This document shows, one piece after another, positions 1 to 12,059 of a stretch of DNA of 64,000 bases (position 1 is its first letter; each line of letters begins with the position of its first letter). Source of the stretch: Armillaria gallica (taxonomy: Eukaryota; Basidiomycota; Agaricomycetes; Agaricales; Physalacriaceae). The stretch lies in the NCBI GenBank assembly GCA_037576215.1, contig JBANDB010000004.1, forward strand, positions 5,518,001 to 5,582,000. Direction: 5' to 3'. Made by a program: the position numbers and the translations under genes. The notes under the pieces are model-generated. The model made no database searches, had not been told where the DNA came from, and worked only from the letters and a program-made list of their open reading frames with translations.

Positions 1-1889
1 GCGTGCGTCGGGGGACTTGACCAATCTTTAGCCGAAGCCTCTAGTAGAGCCGTAGACAATGAAATCCAAGATTCCATAACTTGCTCCATGCCTCCGATGT
101 TAATATCGCATGCCCGTTTGACGAGTTGCGACCAGACAAGGGGAGGAAGCTGTACGTCAACTTTTCTATCAAATAGGTCAAGTATGAACTGTATCGGCCC
201 CGCGTGTCGAAGAGAAAGCGGTACGAATACGCTCGTCTGGAAATGACTGGTAATCACTACAGCAGAAAGGCGGGGTGCAGAGAATTCAGGGAGCCTGAGG
301 TGGGGTATTCTCGTTAGATGCGAGACCTCTATGGGGATGTGCAGTTCAAATCGCAGGAGCCGTTCTAGCTTGGCTTCTTTCCCTAAAACAGGGACTATGA
401 CATCGTCGAATGGACCCGGGGATAAACATTCGTTCAGCAGTGCTGTCTGCTCCTCAAGGATGTCTGTACCGGCAAATCTCTGACGAGCTGTGCCTGACAC
501 CCCCATGGGAAGTCCTGCAATTGCTTGGATAACGATGCTTCGCACTGTGGGATTCGAGGACATGTCGTATAGCCAATATAGGGCGTCCACGTCAAGTGTG
601 TCGGAGATGGACTTGACGATGTGCGTCTCAATCTTATTCAACGACTGGATATGTATCCTATTGGGACTTGACGACATTCCGGGTAGGGGTTCGGCGAAGA
701 AACCTTTGAGCTTGGGAACGACATGTTGCGAGAAATAGCTCGCCAATACGTATGCAGCATCTGCTAGTGGCGTACGGTAAGGGCATTGTGAGAACCAAAA
801 GGGGAGGACATTCGTTGCAATAACAAATAGATATGCGATGGCTCCAATACCACCGGTGACCCAAGCAATGATGCTATGCATGGGGCCAAGGAAAACGACG
901 AGGCCTATGAAGAAGAACGCCAAGGCGAGGTGCATGAGCATCGGTAAGAGACCGATGATCAGAGGCACCTGCCACTTGTGTAGGCCCATGTATCGGTACT
1001 GTCGTATGCGGCTACGTTCCCGAGGTGTACCAGATGGCAGTATTATGTAGTGGTGGAGCCATTGCTTCACCAAAACAGATATGAGTGCTGCAGAAAGACT
1101 CAGGGAGAGACTGGTGAACCAAAGTCCATTCACCCATGCAATGGATGTGGGCGGAGTGAAGTTCGCTGTTGGATTTACCGCGGAAGAAAGCGGGAGGTCG
1201 GCGCTAGTCCCATTGGAAATGGCTCGTTGAATGGATACGAGTTCAAAGAGAAGATAAGCGGAGATTTGATTGTAGTCCGGTTGGAGATTTTGAGAGAATT
1301 GGACAGCGAACGCACTAACTACGGCGGAGAAGAGACCGGCCTTCAAAAAGTTGTCTGCGATTTAGAATGTGCGAGGAAGAAGGTTGACCGACTCACGAAT
1401 ACCAAAAGAACATCAACAGTTTCCCGCCAATCGCCCACTCTGTCGGCATCAAATTTTTGACTTTCGTTAAGGTAGGTTCTCCAGACTCTGGCGGTCGGCG
1501 CAGTTTCTTCGTATATTGGATCTTCCGGATACTTATCCTCGTAGTCAAATGCAGCTAAACAGCGTCGTTAGTGGTTCGCCATCGTCATCGGGAACGTCAA
1601 ATGCACCTCTCTCCGATCTTTGTTCTCGGGCGCGCCTCACGCCAAAGCCCCGGTTTCTTTCGACTTTCTGCTCGAAAGCCGGACTCTGGGAGGGCTTTTC
1701 TCCAGTGCCGCTCTCTTCATTTTGGAAAATGGTTTCTTCTTGGACGGCATGCAGCGAGTACTTTGATCCTTTTTCAGACGACAGAGGATAAAACGGTGTA
1801 AGCTGAGGTTTGAGAGTCGGGTTGTCTGTTAGTATTTCATGTTTTCCTGATGTATCGTTGGAGATGACTGAAGCGTCCTCGTCGAACAT
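1..1889 (-). CDS. DUF6535-family membrane protein, 3' end beyond window
   Basis: Three exons are visible on the minus strand. Exon 1 runs 1889-1607, exon 2 1554-1397 and exon 3 1340 to the left edge, with GT-AG introns of 52 and 56 bp. The frame stays open to base 1, so the C-terminus is missing. Residues after the charged N-terminus carry the family signature also found in the two complete paralogues here: a YEDKYPEDP-like acidic stretch, VWRTYL, DVLLVF, then membrane segments around NGLWFTSLSLSLSAALISV, a PSGTPRERSRIRQYRYMGLH loop and further hydrophobic helices. DUF6535 proteins are expanded in Agaricomycetes and their function is unknown. The N-terminus (exon 1, about 94 aa) is unlike that of the paralogues. 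Family call is from recognition, exon ends from splice motifs and phase. Confidence 0.75.
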
Positions 1890-2183
1890 GAAGCAAGCTG
1901 TGAGAAGCTTTCAGGGTCGCGTTTGGGGGTAGGGTAGGATTACACGGCACAGTCCAATGGGAAATGCCGGGCGTAGATAAGACATGGTGATGGAAACGAT
2001 GGCATCAACGAACGTGGCTCTAGATCTGACGGCATACCAATGCCAGTACAATCCAACAAATTGCAGGACATCGATCGCATTCTTTCAACGCAAGTCCAGC
2101 TTGTATAGCAATTTGCAAGACTGTTGGAAGCTCACGATATGGACGATGAAATTTGAGAGCGCTACTGGAAGGTATATCGTCTA

Positions 2184-3578
2184 CTACGCAGGCCGGCCGC
2201 CCACAATGGTGCAAGTAACTACCACGTTATGAAGTGGACCGGAGATGCCCAGTTTCTGAAGGTAACACATGAGAACAAATGGCGACCCACACGAAAAGTG
2301 TAACATACCCAAAGCGCTCGCGGGTGGGGGAGTCCTTGGTTCAATGTTCTGGAACTGTGCTTTACCGGCTATGACAGAGCCTTCTACTACAGAGACGTTC
2401 AACCTGTCACCCAAACGCGGGCATTGCTGGACTATCATATTCGTCCGTTGTATAGCGCTCATCACCGAGACAGGATGATATGCCTTGATGATGACGCGAA
2501 GAGATTTGAACTCGGGGAACTGATCCTGGGTGAGTAGGTTATCGAGTGTCGCCCATATCTCGTTCGAATATTGCAGGATGTAGTCCTTTTTGTACATCCC
2601 CAAAATGATTGTTAAACGTTCGAGAGGTGACACTCTGCCTTCTTTGATAGTATCTGCCAACGACTGTGTCCACCATCCTAAGATGTTGGCCATAGTGTGA
2701 ACAGAGACTCCTGTGACCTTCTCTCGTCCATGGATATCAATACCCAGTGTCTTCAAGTGTGAGAGGACCAAGGGTTCTGGCATCTCCTTCCAGTTTGCTC
2801 GGCCCCTTGTCGTGTCTAAATTCACAATGAGACAGGAAAACAAAGTCGATGGACGTAAAGTACTTACCGCCTTGAATAACATGCAAATGTCGCATATTAA
2901 ACTCGGAAAGAGTCCTCACAGTTTGTTGAAGAAATCGCCCGACTTTTGGAACATCATCAAAGTGAACATCCAACGCGGTAACTTTCTGCAGTTTGTTGAT
3001 CGACCCGAATGTTCCATTTAAAGCTGCGAGCCATAGACCACCATCCATATTAACCCTTCGAAGGTGCGGAAGTAAGGGAATTTGCCCAGCGTACGGCCGG
3101 AGATGCGCCTTCTCCGTGTAGCGTACGTCCGAGCACGACAGCTCCACCACTGTAGGAAAACGGCGTATGAAATCAAAAAGTTGTTGCCGATTGCGAAACA
3201 ACGTAGTTTTGAGGTGAAGACCCTTGAGAGGTAGTGTGGATAGGGCTTGTAAAAAATTTCGTTGACGCTCGATGGATGTCATATTTTTGTCAAGGAATTG
3301 AATCCGCCCGAGGTGTTTTAGGCGTTTTAGATGTTTGGGCATGAGTGAAATAGGTATTTCCGGCTTTTCAGTAATCTGAATGGCGGTGACGTATTCAGGG
3401 GTCACGATCCTGAGATTTTGGAACCGCTCTTCATCTAAAATTCGCCTGGTGGAACATAAGTGTCGTTTAGGCGCGAGTATCCGCCAGCCTGAACATAGCC
3501 GGGAATCCAGAATAGCTAGAGCAATGGTAAGTTTACAGATTCATAACTTACAGAATAAGTACACTCACTGCCGAGCAT
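2184..3578 (-). CDS. LRR/F-box-like hypothetical protein
   Basis: The main exon is open from about 3515 to 2868. A 52-bp GT-AG intron (2867-2816) joins it in frame to a last exon ending at 2184. A further intron (3568-3516) can connect a short first exon with an ATG at 3576-3578; this start is tentative because an earlier exon is possible. The protein shows regularly spaced leucine-rich segments (LKRLKHLGRIQFL, LSTLPLKGLHLKTTLF, LFDFIRRFPTVVELSCS) as in the many fungal F-box/LRR-like proteins. I do not see a clear F-box in the sequence I could assign. No disabling mutation was found, so it is probably a real gene. It is single-copy in this window. Exact role unknown. Confidence 0.6.
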
Positions 3579-4226
3579 ACTTGAGTTAGGGAAGTCCTGA
3601 TTGGGACCTTACCCCGGTATACATTGGAATTTCAAGGATACGCGTGGTAGTCACGGGGAAAGAAAAAACGATCGCCTCCGGTCGGAATTCCGGTCCGTAA
3701 ATGAATCCGTTTTTGGTTTTCACCTCCTCCACCATGTCGTCGGCAATTCAACGCTCTTTCTCATCGTGTGCGTGCCCTTTAAGATCGTCAAAAGGCTTTT
3801 TGTGTCTTCCGTACAATGTTCCGAAAAAACATAACTACTGAACCCCGTCGAGGCCGTTGTCCTCGCTATCGCCAAACGGGCTCCTTCGATCCACACTAGT
3901 ACTTATATGCATGCACCGGACCCGGTTTTTCTGGTGCAGTCACGACGGCACGACAAGCTTTCTCAACGGTTTATCAAATTTACGTTACATGAATCCAGTT
4001 CACGCGCCAAGGCTGCCAAAAGGTGGCAATATAACCAAAGAGAAGTCGGAAAGTGATGCCTAGAGGTGTGTACGTGCCGTTATGTTAAGAGGGAGGCTCA
4101 CATACAGTCTATACTTTCTGTTAGTGTTCCACATACTTCTTTCATCTCGGTTATATGTAATGTCATCGGCGGTTGGGATGCTCCAGTCTTTGAGAGTATG
4201 AAGTTCGCCTGAGAAACGTACATCCT
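3579..4226. other. Intergenic stretch, nothing assignable
   Basis: Only short overlapping ORFs occur here, with no recognisable domain. It separates the LRR-like gene from the first MFS copy and may hold the upstream region of both divergently arranged units. Confidence 0.4.
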
Positions 4227-6225
4227 ATGCGGACTTCAAGCCTTCCAAATTGTATGTTTCCCCGCGCCTACGTCCAAGAACGCCCTTGGGCCTGGAAATG
4301 GAGATCATCATACTGGTTTGTGACATTTGTGGTATGGCTAGGTAAAGTTTATACCTTATTTCTCAGAACGAGCTCAGATTTCGTTCCAAAACAGGCGTTG
4401 TCGTACATAGTCCCACATTTTCTTTGTTTATACTTGTCGTCTCTTTCCAATTGAAGGTACTCGGTTATACGCATGTGGCTTCTCTGACAGGATGGCTCGT
4501 TTTCGCAGGCGTATGTCCCTGTTCATTCCTCTGTTGCAGATCGCGACCCTTACTCGCTCCTAGGGTGTGGGCGAAGTCATAGATACATTTTCCGCCAAAT
4601 TTCGCATGTGGTCCGACTAAAAATGCTGCCTTCTACAGCCTCTGTGCCCATTGCTATATGGTCTGAAGCTCACGACGCACGAAAGTCCCCTTATGTCACC
4701 GGAATATTGATGTCCAGTCATATTCACGGAAGAACCTTATACTGGGTCATGTGTCTTGCGCGGTGTCTTCACGGCATAGGAAGCGCTGCAAGGATAGTCA
4801 TTGGTCCGACGGATGTGTAAGTTGTAGTACTCTGCGATCACGTTGCCACTTACCCCTCGCCTTCTAGGTGTGATCAAAGTCCTCAAGTCTTTGGCAGCAG
4901 GTCACTTACATCGGTCTTTTGCTTATTTCTCGTCATCTCTCCAGGTCAGCTTGGCATTGCATTGTCCGGTGCTCCCGTTGGGTCCGAATATCCCCTACTT
5001 CGTTTTACACCAAGTATTGAGTCTTTCTAGTCTGCTTCTTGGAATGCCAATAGGCGGGCCGCTATACACCCGTTTCGGTTTTCGCGTACCTTTTGTTTTT
5101 GGTGTCATAGCTGTCTTGCTAGTCCTGGCACTCTTGCTTCTCATCGTCTAAGTTAGATATGTGCCCGGGTCACCATCTTTTGCCAATAGGCAGGACAAGC
5201 TCCCATTAGAAAGCGAAAGACGAGGCAGTAACGATATGGGAACTACTGTTATATCAGACCAGGTGCAGAACAAGAACTCATTTGTGAAGGTCCTCCGTCT
5301 CATGCTCCAGTCGCCCTCGCGCGGCTGTAGCGTTCTGCATCGTCTTTATCCACGGGTTCGCGACGCCTTATTTTCCTCGCTTATTGTCGCTGAATGCATA
5401 GCATAGCATGTTCGATGTCCTTCTGCCACCTGTCATACCGTCTCACCTGAACAGTACCTAGGGCCTCAATGTTTCTCAAGTTGGTTTTGTCTTCTTGGCT
5501 TCTACCATCCCCGCTGTCCCTGGTGCGTTGATGCATATCCTCTCTTGAAGTTCCAAATCCACTGATCCTTTCTTTAACTGTACTGTTTTCGGGCCGGCTT
5601 GCAGATCGTCAAGGTGTTCCTGTAGTTGTTGTGATCACCTCAACCCTTGCCATGGCATGGTTCGTAATCCTGAGTATGGTCAAGGACTTGTCGTTCTTCA
5701 TTATAGTGTATTTTTGCGCATGTAAGTCGTCGAATATGTCGATCGTAGATTCTCCTAATCTGTTGCTTCTAAGCCTTCTTTGGTAGTGGAGTCTTGGCCC
5801 CGATATTGGCTGAGTTCGCATCTATTTCACGGAGCATTGATGGCGTTGGTTGTATGTGTCTATAAATTACTGGCTCCTCGTACCGAATCCCATCCGTCAA
5901 GATGCCCATGTTTACGAGGCTCTATATCTGGCATTTGGGGTTGGAACGACAAATTCGTTTGGTCTATCCCGTGCTGAATCTTGTTAACTCATTCCTTATC
6001 TAGTTGGACCTGCTTTGAGCGGTCAGGTGAATACATATATCTTGTGGGGTAGGGTTTTTCTAACGTCACTATCTCCTAGATGTGCGATAACATCAGCAAA
6101 GGACGGATAGCTGCTTGTTCAATGACGGTTGGGCTACATACCCTTTGCGCGGTAGTGATTTTCCTCTACATTGGAGAAAAGTCTATCGCGCGAGGCTTTT
6201 TCCAGCGTATCAGACATTTGGTTTC
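4227..6225 (+). pseudogene. MFS transporter copy 1, degraded
   Basis: This is the most decayed of three tandem or duplicated copies of the same transporter. Recognisable pieces in order are a WKWRSSYWFVTFVVWLG first membrane segment, a TASVPIAIWSEAHDARKSPYVTG loop, a YWVMCLARCLHGIGS segment, IGGPLYTRFGFRVPFVFG, and a last exon with MCDNISKGRIAA followed by a hydrophobic helix and FFQRIRH. The copies at 6784-8762 and 34513-43270 show the same order. Stops and frameshifts break the frame between pieces, so it cannot make a full protein. The motif set looks like the vesicular-amine/DHA1-type MFS branch common in basidiomycetes; substrate cannot be inferred. Confidence 0.65.
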
Positions 6226-6783
6226 GCAGCTCTATAATGTCGAAAAATGCAGTCCACGTATGATGGCTGAAGAACAGGTTGGATTGGTTTAATCAAGTTT
6301 CGGCCGACAAACAAGCTGACAACCACTGTAATACTCAAGTCAGCACGACTCCGACCTGGGTGCTCGTAATTTGGTGATATAGCGAGACCCACGAAACGTC
6401 TAGCGATATCATTCTGCAAATATTCTCGTTCCCAAAGTACAAGCATCTGTGGTGGAAAATGGGGTTTCGTTCTACTAACAGCACGTACTGAGAATAGGAA
6501 AGTCGAGAAGAGAAGCCAGACCGACCATGTGCAGCCTGAAGGTACGTACGCAGTACTACTGATAAGCTCGCGTATAGACTCACTTTCAGTACTCGTTTGG
6601 TAAGGACTTTTGTCTTGTGACTCTACATTTGGTGACTATGGGCATCGGCCTTCTTTTGTTTAGGCGGACGTAACATCTGGAATCGCTATTCAGTTGGCGA
6701 TTGTAGAATGTCCTCTGCGTATCTACCCCGGAGAGTATAAAGGTCTTCTGGATTCCTTGCAGAATTCGAACACCCTAAATCAT
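6205..6783. repeat. 5' flank block shared with 33.90-34.51 kb
   Basis: The stretch from the GTATCAGACATTTGGTTTC region onward matches 33903-34512 with scattered substitutions. It marks the left limit of a segmental duplication that also carries the MFS and kinase-like genes. The minus strand of both copies keeps a similar short peptide (around GNENICRMISLDVSW), which may be an exon of an upstream gene. Both copies also end in a GCGGACGTAAC-type acceptor-like junction before the MFS start. Confidence 0.6.
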
Positions 6784-8762
6784 ATGATGCCCCGCGCCAA
6801 CCACCTAGAAACCGAAGAATTCCCTTGGGGTTGGAAATGGAGATCGTCGTACTGGTTTGTGACTTTTGTGATGTGGCTAGGTACGAGTTCATACTGTATT
6901 TATGAAAGGCGAGCTCACGTTTCGCCCCAACACAGGAACCTTAGTAGACATTCTTTGTTTTGCTCTGAGTATACCTGTTATCCCTTTCCAACTCAAGGTA
7001 CTTGGTTATAAGGACGTCGCTTCTCTGACAGGATGGCTTATGTTTGCATATGTAAGACCCCCCCTTTGCCCATTGAGTCCGACTCTTATTTGTTGCTAGA
7101 GCGCGGGCAGTGTCGGATGTACGTTTTTCCCAAAAATTTGCACGCGGTCTGATCAGAAATGCTGCCTTCACAGCCTCTGTGCCCGTTGCTATATGGTCTG
7201 AACAGAAGCACACGCGAAAGGTTCCCTATGTTACCGGAGTGTTGATGCTCATGGTTTCTCAAATCATATTCATGGAGGCGCCCTACTACTGGGTCATGTG
7301 TCTTGCGCGGTGTCTTCAGGGCGTAGGAACAGGTACAAGGTTGGTTGTTGGTTTAGCAATGTTGTAAGTATGATATTGCGTCAAAAGTGCATGCTCATAT
7401 CTGACTTTCTACTAGGTGCGATCGAAGTCCTTCCGAAGTTTTTGGCAGTACGTCGTCTCCATTAGTCTCTTGCTTATTTCTCACTGTGGCTCCGATAGGA
7501 CAACTTGGTATCGCAATGTCCGGTGGGCTCCTTGGGTCCGCATTTCGCACTTTTCTTCCTTAAGCTGAGTACTGATTATTCTTTAGTATGTTTCTTGGAG
7601 CCCCGATAGGCGGGCCGCTATACGCCCGTTTCGGTTTTCGTGGACCATTCATTTTTGGCGCTATAGTTTCCTTGCCCGACTTAGTCTTGAGACTCCTCGT
7701 CATTGGAGAAAGAGATGCATCCAGACCCCCGTCGTCGCTGGTAATATCTAACCATACACTAGGCAACAACATAGTTCAGTCGGAAGCTGAGGTCTCGCTT
7801 GTACGGGCTTTCCGCCTTTTGCTCCAATCGCACCGCGCTCTAGGGGCAGCAGGTGTTACAGTCATAATCTCGTTCGTTATCCTGTCCTAAGTATTCTGTT
7901 CGGCCTACAGTATCTGACTTTATATCATAGTATGATAGATACCATGTTGCTTCCCGTCTTCCCCTCTCATTTGAACCATGTCTGGGGTCTGGACGCTTCA
8001 AAAGTCGGTCTTGTCCTTTTGGCCGTTATCGTCCCCTCTGTTTTTGGTGCGCAACGTGTACCATATGCATGCTGCCATCTCAGTGACGGACTGTGTTTGT
8101 TCAGCACCACCGATTGCAGGTTGGTTTGCAGACCGCTTTGGTGTTCCGGCAGTCATCATCACCACCTCGATTTTTGCCATGCCGTGGTACACTGTGCTGA
8201 TTCTGGAAGCGCATTTGTCGCTTTTTGTCGTAGTTGACGCGTGTGCAAGTACGTACTACTGGTCTCGTTTCATGCATTGGCAGCGATCTGAGAGGCACTG
8301 GCAGGCTTCTTTGCGGCTGGTCTTGGGACTTTAATGCCAACCGAGCTTGCATTCGTCGCGCGTACCACTGATGGAATTGGCTGTATGTAAATGTTAGCTT
8401 ACTTGCTCTCTGCATCGAATCACGTCGATCCAGATGCGCATGTCTATGCCCTTTACAATTTGGCATTTGGGATCGGATCATTAGGTCTGTTAAGTATTCT
8501 CTATCTATCTATGAATCCTCTTCACTCACAACTTGTATAGTTGGACCTGTTGTGAGTGGCCAGGTTGGTACACGAGTCTTTATGGGGAAACGATTTGGTA
8601 ATATACCCTCCTCTCTAGATGTACGATTCTATCGCCAAAGGATGGATGGCGATCTGCTTTACGGTTGTGGGGTTGCTTGCTTTTTGTGTGGTCGCAACAT
8701 TCTTCTTTCTTGGAAAGAAGCCCGTCGGGAGAAGCCTCTTCCAGCGCATTAGACGTCGATAG
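6784..8762 (+). pseudogene. MFS transporter copy 2, near-complete but disrupted
   Basis: The ATG at 6784 gives a short hydrophilic start followed by WKWRSSYWFVTFVMWLG, a suitable N-terminus. Exons separated by roughly 50-70 bp introns continue through ILCFALSIPVIPFQ, PVAIWSEQKHTRKVPYVTG, YYWVMCLARCLQGVGTGTR, IGGPLYARFGFRGPFIFG, GLDASKVGLVLLA, IAGWFADRFGVPAVI and a final exon ending at the stop 8760-8762 (FFLGKKPVGRSLFQRIRRR). The order and the RFG/GPLYARFGFRG motifs are those of a 12-TM MFS transporter of the vesicular-amine/DHA1 type. A stop after VIISFVILS (about 7890) is not removed by any canonical intron I could find, and the same stop position is hit in copy 3, so I call it disrupted, though an unusual splice is possible. 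Confidence 0.65.
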
Positions 8763-9690
8763 GTACAGGCTTTGTTTCAATACAAATGGAAAGATACTTC
8801 GAGCATGCCAACGTTCCTTGCATGCTGTACTATGATAGGCCGCCCAGATGAGAACCCAGTACCCGATGACAGTACAGGTGAGACAACGAAGGCACACGCT
8901 CGACGCCCACTTCGGTCATTTTGGTTGACAGGAGTGGTAGAGGCATAAGTTCGTCGCAATCTTGCTCTCAGCTTACTATCATTGTAGTAACGACACTACC
9001 TTGTGTATTTCTGGATGGCATTAGATGTGCCGAAATGACGCGCTTGCGAAAGTCGTCCATTCATACTACGAATACGTTATCTAGGAAGGCCGCTACCTCG
9101 AGTCACGTTTGACTAATACTACTACGATTCATCATCACTTCCTCCGTTTTTGCCACTGCATAGCAATGACGCCGCTATACTGACTCTTTGGTAACAACTT
9201 CATCAATGACGATTCATTGATCAGGTATTCATCTTCAACTAGAGCTGGGATGGACTGTCGAAAGACCATATGGTCCAACACATCAAGGTATGGCCATGCG
9301 AGCATTGTCATGACCGCGGAGCTTGTCGATGACACCCGGAAACAAAACGAGATTCATAGCGGGGGCGAACCGTAAGAAATACAGAACACCTCCTGGAAAG
9401 CAAAGGTGGAAGCCATGACTGGTGCGCGTTGCCGGCAAGAAGGTACCTCGTCGTTGGTCACCTTCCATCGTGAGCGCGGGAAAGTCAAAGAGGATATGTT
9501 GGAGGGTTTCAAGGCGGGGGTCAAGTCCAAAGGGAGTCTGTACCATCTTGTGGCTGGCAAAAGTTCGTCATCAGAGATTGTCCACCCGAATATGGAGGCG
9601 ATGGAAAAGGATGTAACAGGACGTTGTGGAAGATCGCGAGAGAAGGTGGGCATTATCCATTATCGTAGCGTGTTTGTGGGCCTGGCCTCT
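8763..9690. other. Intergenic; possible LINE C-terminal remnant on minus strand
   Basis: On the minus strand 9546-9283 reads a segment resembling the C-terminal tail of fungal non-LTR retrotransposon proteins (LETLQHILFDFPALTMEGDQ, comparable to the usual ET..H.LFDCPA..R.R pattern, with the Cys replaced by Phe). Adjacent frames carry more of it, with stops. No RT core is visible. This is weak evidence and I call it only a possible remnant. The rest shows nothing assignable. Confidence 0.25.
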
Positions 9691-9700
9691 GCCATTTACA

Positions 9701-9915
9701 CGGATTTGGAGCTTCAGAATCAATTATGGCTGGTAGGAGTCACGTCCTGTTCCAGTTCTCGATCCTACCAATCGCCTGAAAATTAGCGGGGTCCACGATT
9801 CGACGTACAAAGAAAGGAACGTACAGATATCGCTCTGCTACGAGGACAGGATGGCTCTTCCTCTTCCTAATACGGGCAACAAGCCTCCTGTTCACATGCC
9901 AAAAAGGTGAGAAGC
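9701..9915 (+). other. Orphan conserved exon, copy a
   Basis: The plus frame reading VLDPTNRLKISGVHDSTYKE and onward, ending near a GGTGAG donor at about 9908, is kept at protein level in two other places: 43430-43576 (plus) and 19030-19195 (minus, inverted). Retention of the frame in a diverged copy suggests it derives from a coding exon of an unrecognised gene. No partner exons could be joined with confidence. Product unknown. Confidence 0.4.
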
Positions 9916-10055
9916 GCTTCACCTGCTGGGAAAACTACCGCGTCAAGTGGCAACTATGTGGAAAAACAGCCCACACACAAGCACCACACGGCAGATTCCT
10001 CGTTGCCAACCTCTTCCTGGACGCTAGGGTCTGCATATAATCGTATTGAGTATAG

Positions 10056-11220
10056 CTACAAAGGAACGGGAATAGGGGGCTGCAAGTCGGGAGATAAACA
10101 CTTCTTTGCCCACTTCTTAACATCATTCTCATGTTGATGACAACATTTGATGACGCAACTCGCCATCCGAAGGGGATTTGGGTATGAATCGGCAAATTCC
10201 TTGGGCGTGTTGAGAAACGCATGTCCAAAGTCAATGAACACAACCTGGTTCGACGCGGAAGGGGTGATCATGATATTCTCCGGTTCGAGATCGCACAGGA
10301 CGACGCGACGATCATTGATTTCGTGTATACCTTGCATTGCCGGGACGTACTGGAGGTTATTGGATAAGGTGTAAGACTAAGGATGTTTAGAGAAGAACTT
10401 ACGAGGTGTTTTAGTCTTTTTAGCAACTCACGATATTGTTTCGGCTCCAATGGCGCGGTCCTATGAGCGGGATACTTGTCATGCAGTTCAGCAAGGGTCT
10501 GGCCTTCGATGTATTCGAGCAGATTGACCCGGGTAGGTTCTCCGTTAGGCAACGTCAGCTGTCACAGTCATCAGCGATACACCTCTGTACAAATTCATTC
10601 AAACGCACCGTGTGTTTCCCATAAAAGTAGGGTACAGTACATCCTTGGATGTCCTGGAGCGCGTTATACACGAGTTCCTCGACACAGGCTAACTGTCTGG
10701 GACACGAGTACTCGCCGAAAGAGTCTTGCCAGGTAGGCTGAGGAAACGGAAGGAGAGAAGCCTGGAACAGCTTGAGAACTACACATCCCCAAGAAGACGC
10801 TTCAGTTTCTTTCTTTCTCACATCCGCAACCCAAAGCTGAGACAGTCGATCCGGCTCGCACTGTATCGCGTTTTTCAAAACAAGTTGGTACTCGCCGCCT
10901 TGGAGAGCAAATGGAGGAAGCGAACGGAACAAGTCGGAGTTGGTGCTTGCAGCTTTGCGGGGTGCGATGGTAACGTCCAAGGAGAGTCCGGGGTGCAAAG
11001 GGTTTTTGAAAGCCAACTGGCGGAAGAGCGTGAGTTTGTCACAATATTCTTGCACCTTCTTGGGATCAGAGGCGTCGAATTCGTATGGGAATAACGGGAC
11101 GTAGCCGCGATGCCAGAACGCATCAGATACATTGTCGGCTTCCATCGTGGACGGTCGAACAATTACGTTGGAATATTTGGCTCCCCACCAGCGAGCCAAA
11201 CATACCTTTCTGGTCATCAA
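10056..11220 (-). CDS. Protein-kinase-like protein, three exons, intact
   Basis: Exon 1 runs 11220-10609, exon 2 10558-10403 and exon 3 10349-10056. The introns are 50 and 53 bp with GTGCGT and GTAAGT donors. All phases agree and give about 353 aa. Kinase landmarks in order are WGCVVLKLF (beta-3 Lys), an acidic residue in the following helix region (VEELVYNAL), an NLLEYIEGQTLAELH hinge-like segment, VVLCDLEPENIMI as catalytic loop (Asp and Asn kept, HRD replaced by LCD) and VVFIDFGHA as the DFG motif. The C-lobe is very short, as in small fungal kinase-like proteins. Alternative starts downstream (Met at the MEADNVSDAFWHRG segment) are possible. Decayed relatives occur at 12.9, 18.4 and 43.8-44.9 kb. 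Substrate unknown; activity is possible but not certain. Confidence 0.75.
11174..11201. repeat. Short palindrome TTTGGCTC...GAGCCAAA
   Basis: An inverted repeat with about 9-bp arms (ATTTGGCTC and GAGCCAAAC) overlaps the 5' end of the kinase-like gene. Equivalent hairpins occur at 11834-11856, 17832-17862, 24842-24868 and 44885-44911. At 11.2, 24.8 and 44.9 kb it sits at the boundary between the kinase 5' end or its flank and module Y. Confidence 0.55.
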
Positions 11221-11815
11221 CGCCCATCATCTTTGCATTCCCTGGTCTCATTTTCTCATCGTCGATGTTTAGTATGGCAGGACGTCAGGCTCACTGTGCC
11301 CCTCGGCTACGAATTCGCACTTGAGCTTGATCTCGTGAAGGGAAAAGTGCCCCTTTGACAGTCTGGTGATCGCGTTGATTGTCCATGTTGGTCGCCGAGC
11401 GTGATGGTGAGGAATCCTTTCCCATTTTTTTTACAAACCTCTTTCTCAGTGTTGTATGGTAGTCCATATCTCGATTGCGCGAACCTATACTGAGGAGTCG
11501 GTGGCGGAGAAGGCCTCGAAAATTTCCATACTAGTAGTGAGTTCACTGATGCTCTTTTTGAATCCTAAATTCAACCTTGGTCAACTCTGTCAGCTTCCCG
11601 TGTACTCCATTGAAGACAACTATTCACGACGAATAACTTCTTCCTCACCAGCAACGCGCGACAACGAACTCTGCCAGCCGAAGGAGACGCGTTGCGCTCG
11701 CTGCACTTCATAGTGACGAGCAACACGACACACGGGAGTTAGAGAATATCTTGAAGACTGGTAGGTCCTCTTCCTCCTCGCGCGTAATTTGGTACTCACC
11801 TCCACAAGTGTTCAT
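11202..11815 (+). repeat. Module Y, copy 1
   Basis: A dispersed sequence found at least five times in the window. Its plus frame includes a YARTYTEES peptide near 11480-11520, then an intron-like GTGAGTTCACTG, a second piece with dense Arg/Cys codons, and a GGTAGGTCCTC donor-like end. The splice-like signals are kept between copies while the peptide frames are broken, so it looks like repeated fragments of an unrecognised gene. The other copies are at 24266-24840 (minus), 32600-33430 (plus), 44912-45240 (plus, fragment) and 57680-57893 (plus, fragment). Confidence 0.5.
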
Positions 11816-11833
11816 GAGAAAGCGACGTCTCTT

Positions 11834-11856
11834 TGTTTGGCTCTACATAGCCAAAC
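11834..11856. repeat. Short palindrome, second site
   Basis: GTTTGGCTC followed closely by AGCCAAAC, the same arms as at 11174-11201 with a shorter loop. It lies directly right of module Y copy 1. Confidence 0.5.
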
Positions 11857-12059
11857 AGTCTACCCGTGCCTTTCACACACACCACAAACACAAACCCCGC
11901 CTGAAACACCCAGCTCCTCGTACCGCGATATCTTTGAGCGCGTCATTTCCTTTGCTCATAATGGGATATGTAGCATGCGCAATGATATATGATAGACCAA
12001 ATCTATGTTGCTTTATATCGAGGCTTTGCGAGTTCGGTCGTAATCACCATTGGGTCGTC
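11857..12059 (-). other. Short inverted DUF6535 scrap
   Basis: The stretch near 11918-11990 matches, in the same orientation, the plus strand of the DUF6535 gene around 16455-16540 (its exon 2/intron 1 region). It is therefore a minus-strand fragment of that family. It lies next to the plus-strand fragments that follow and indicates local rearrangement. Confidence 0.4.
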
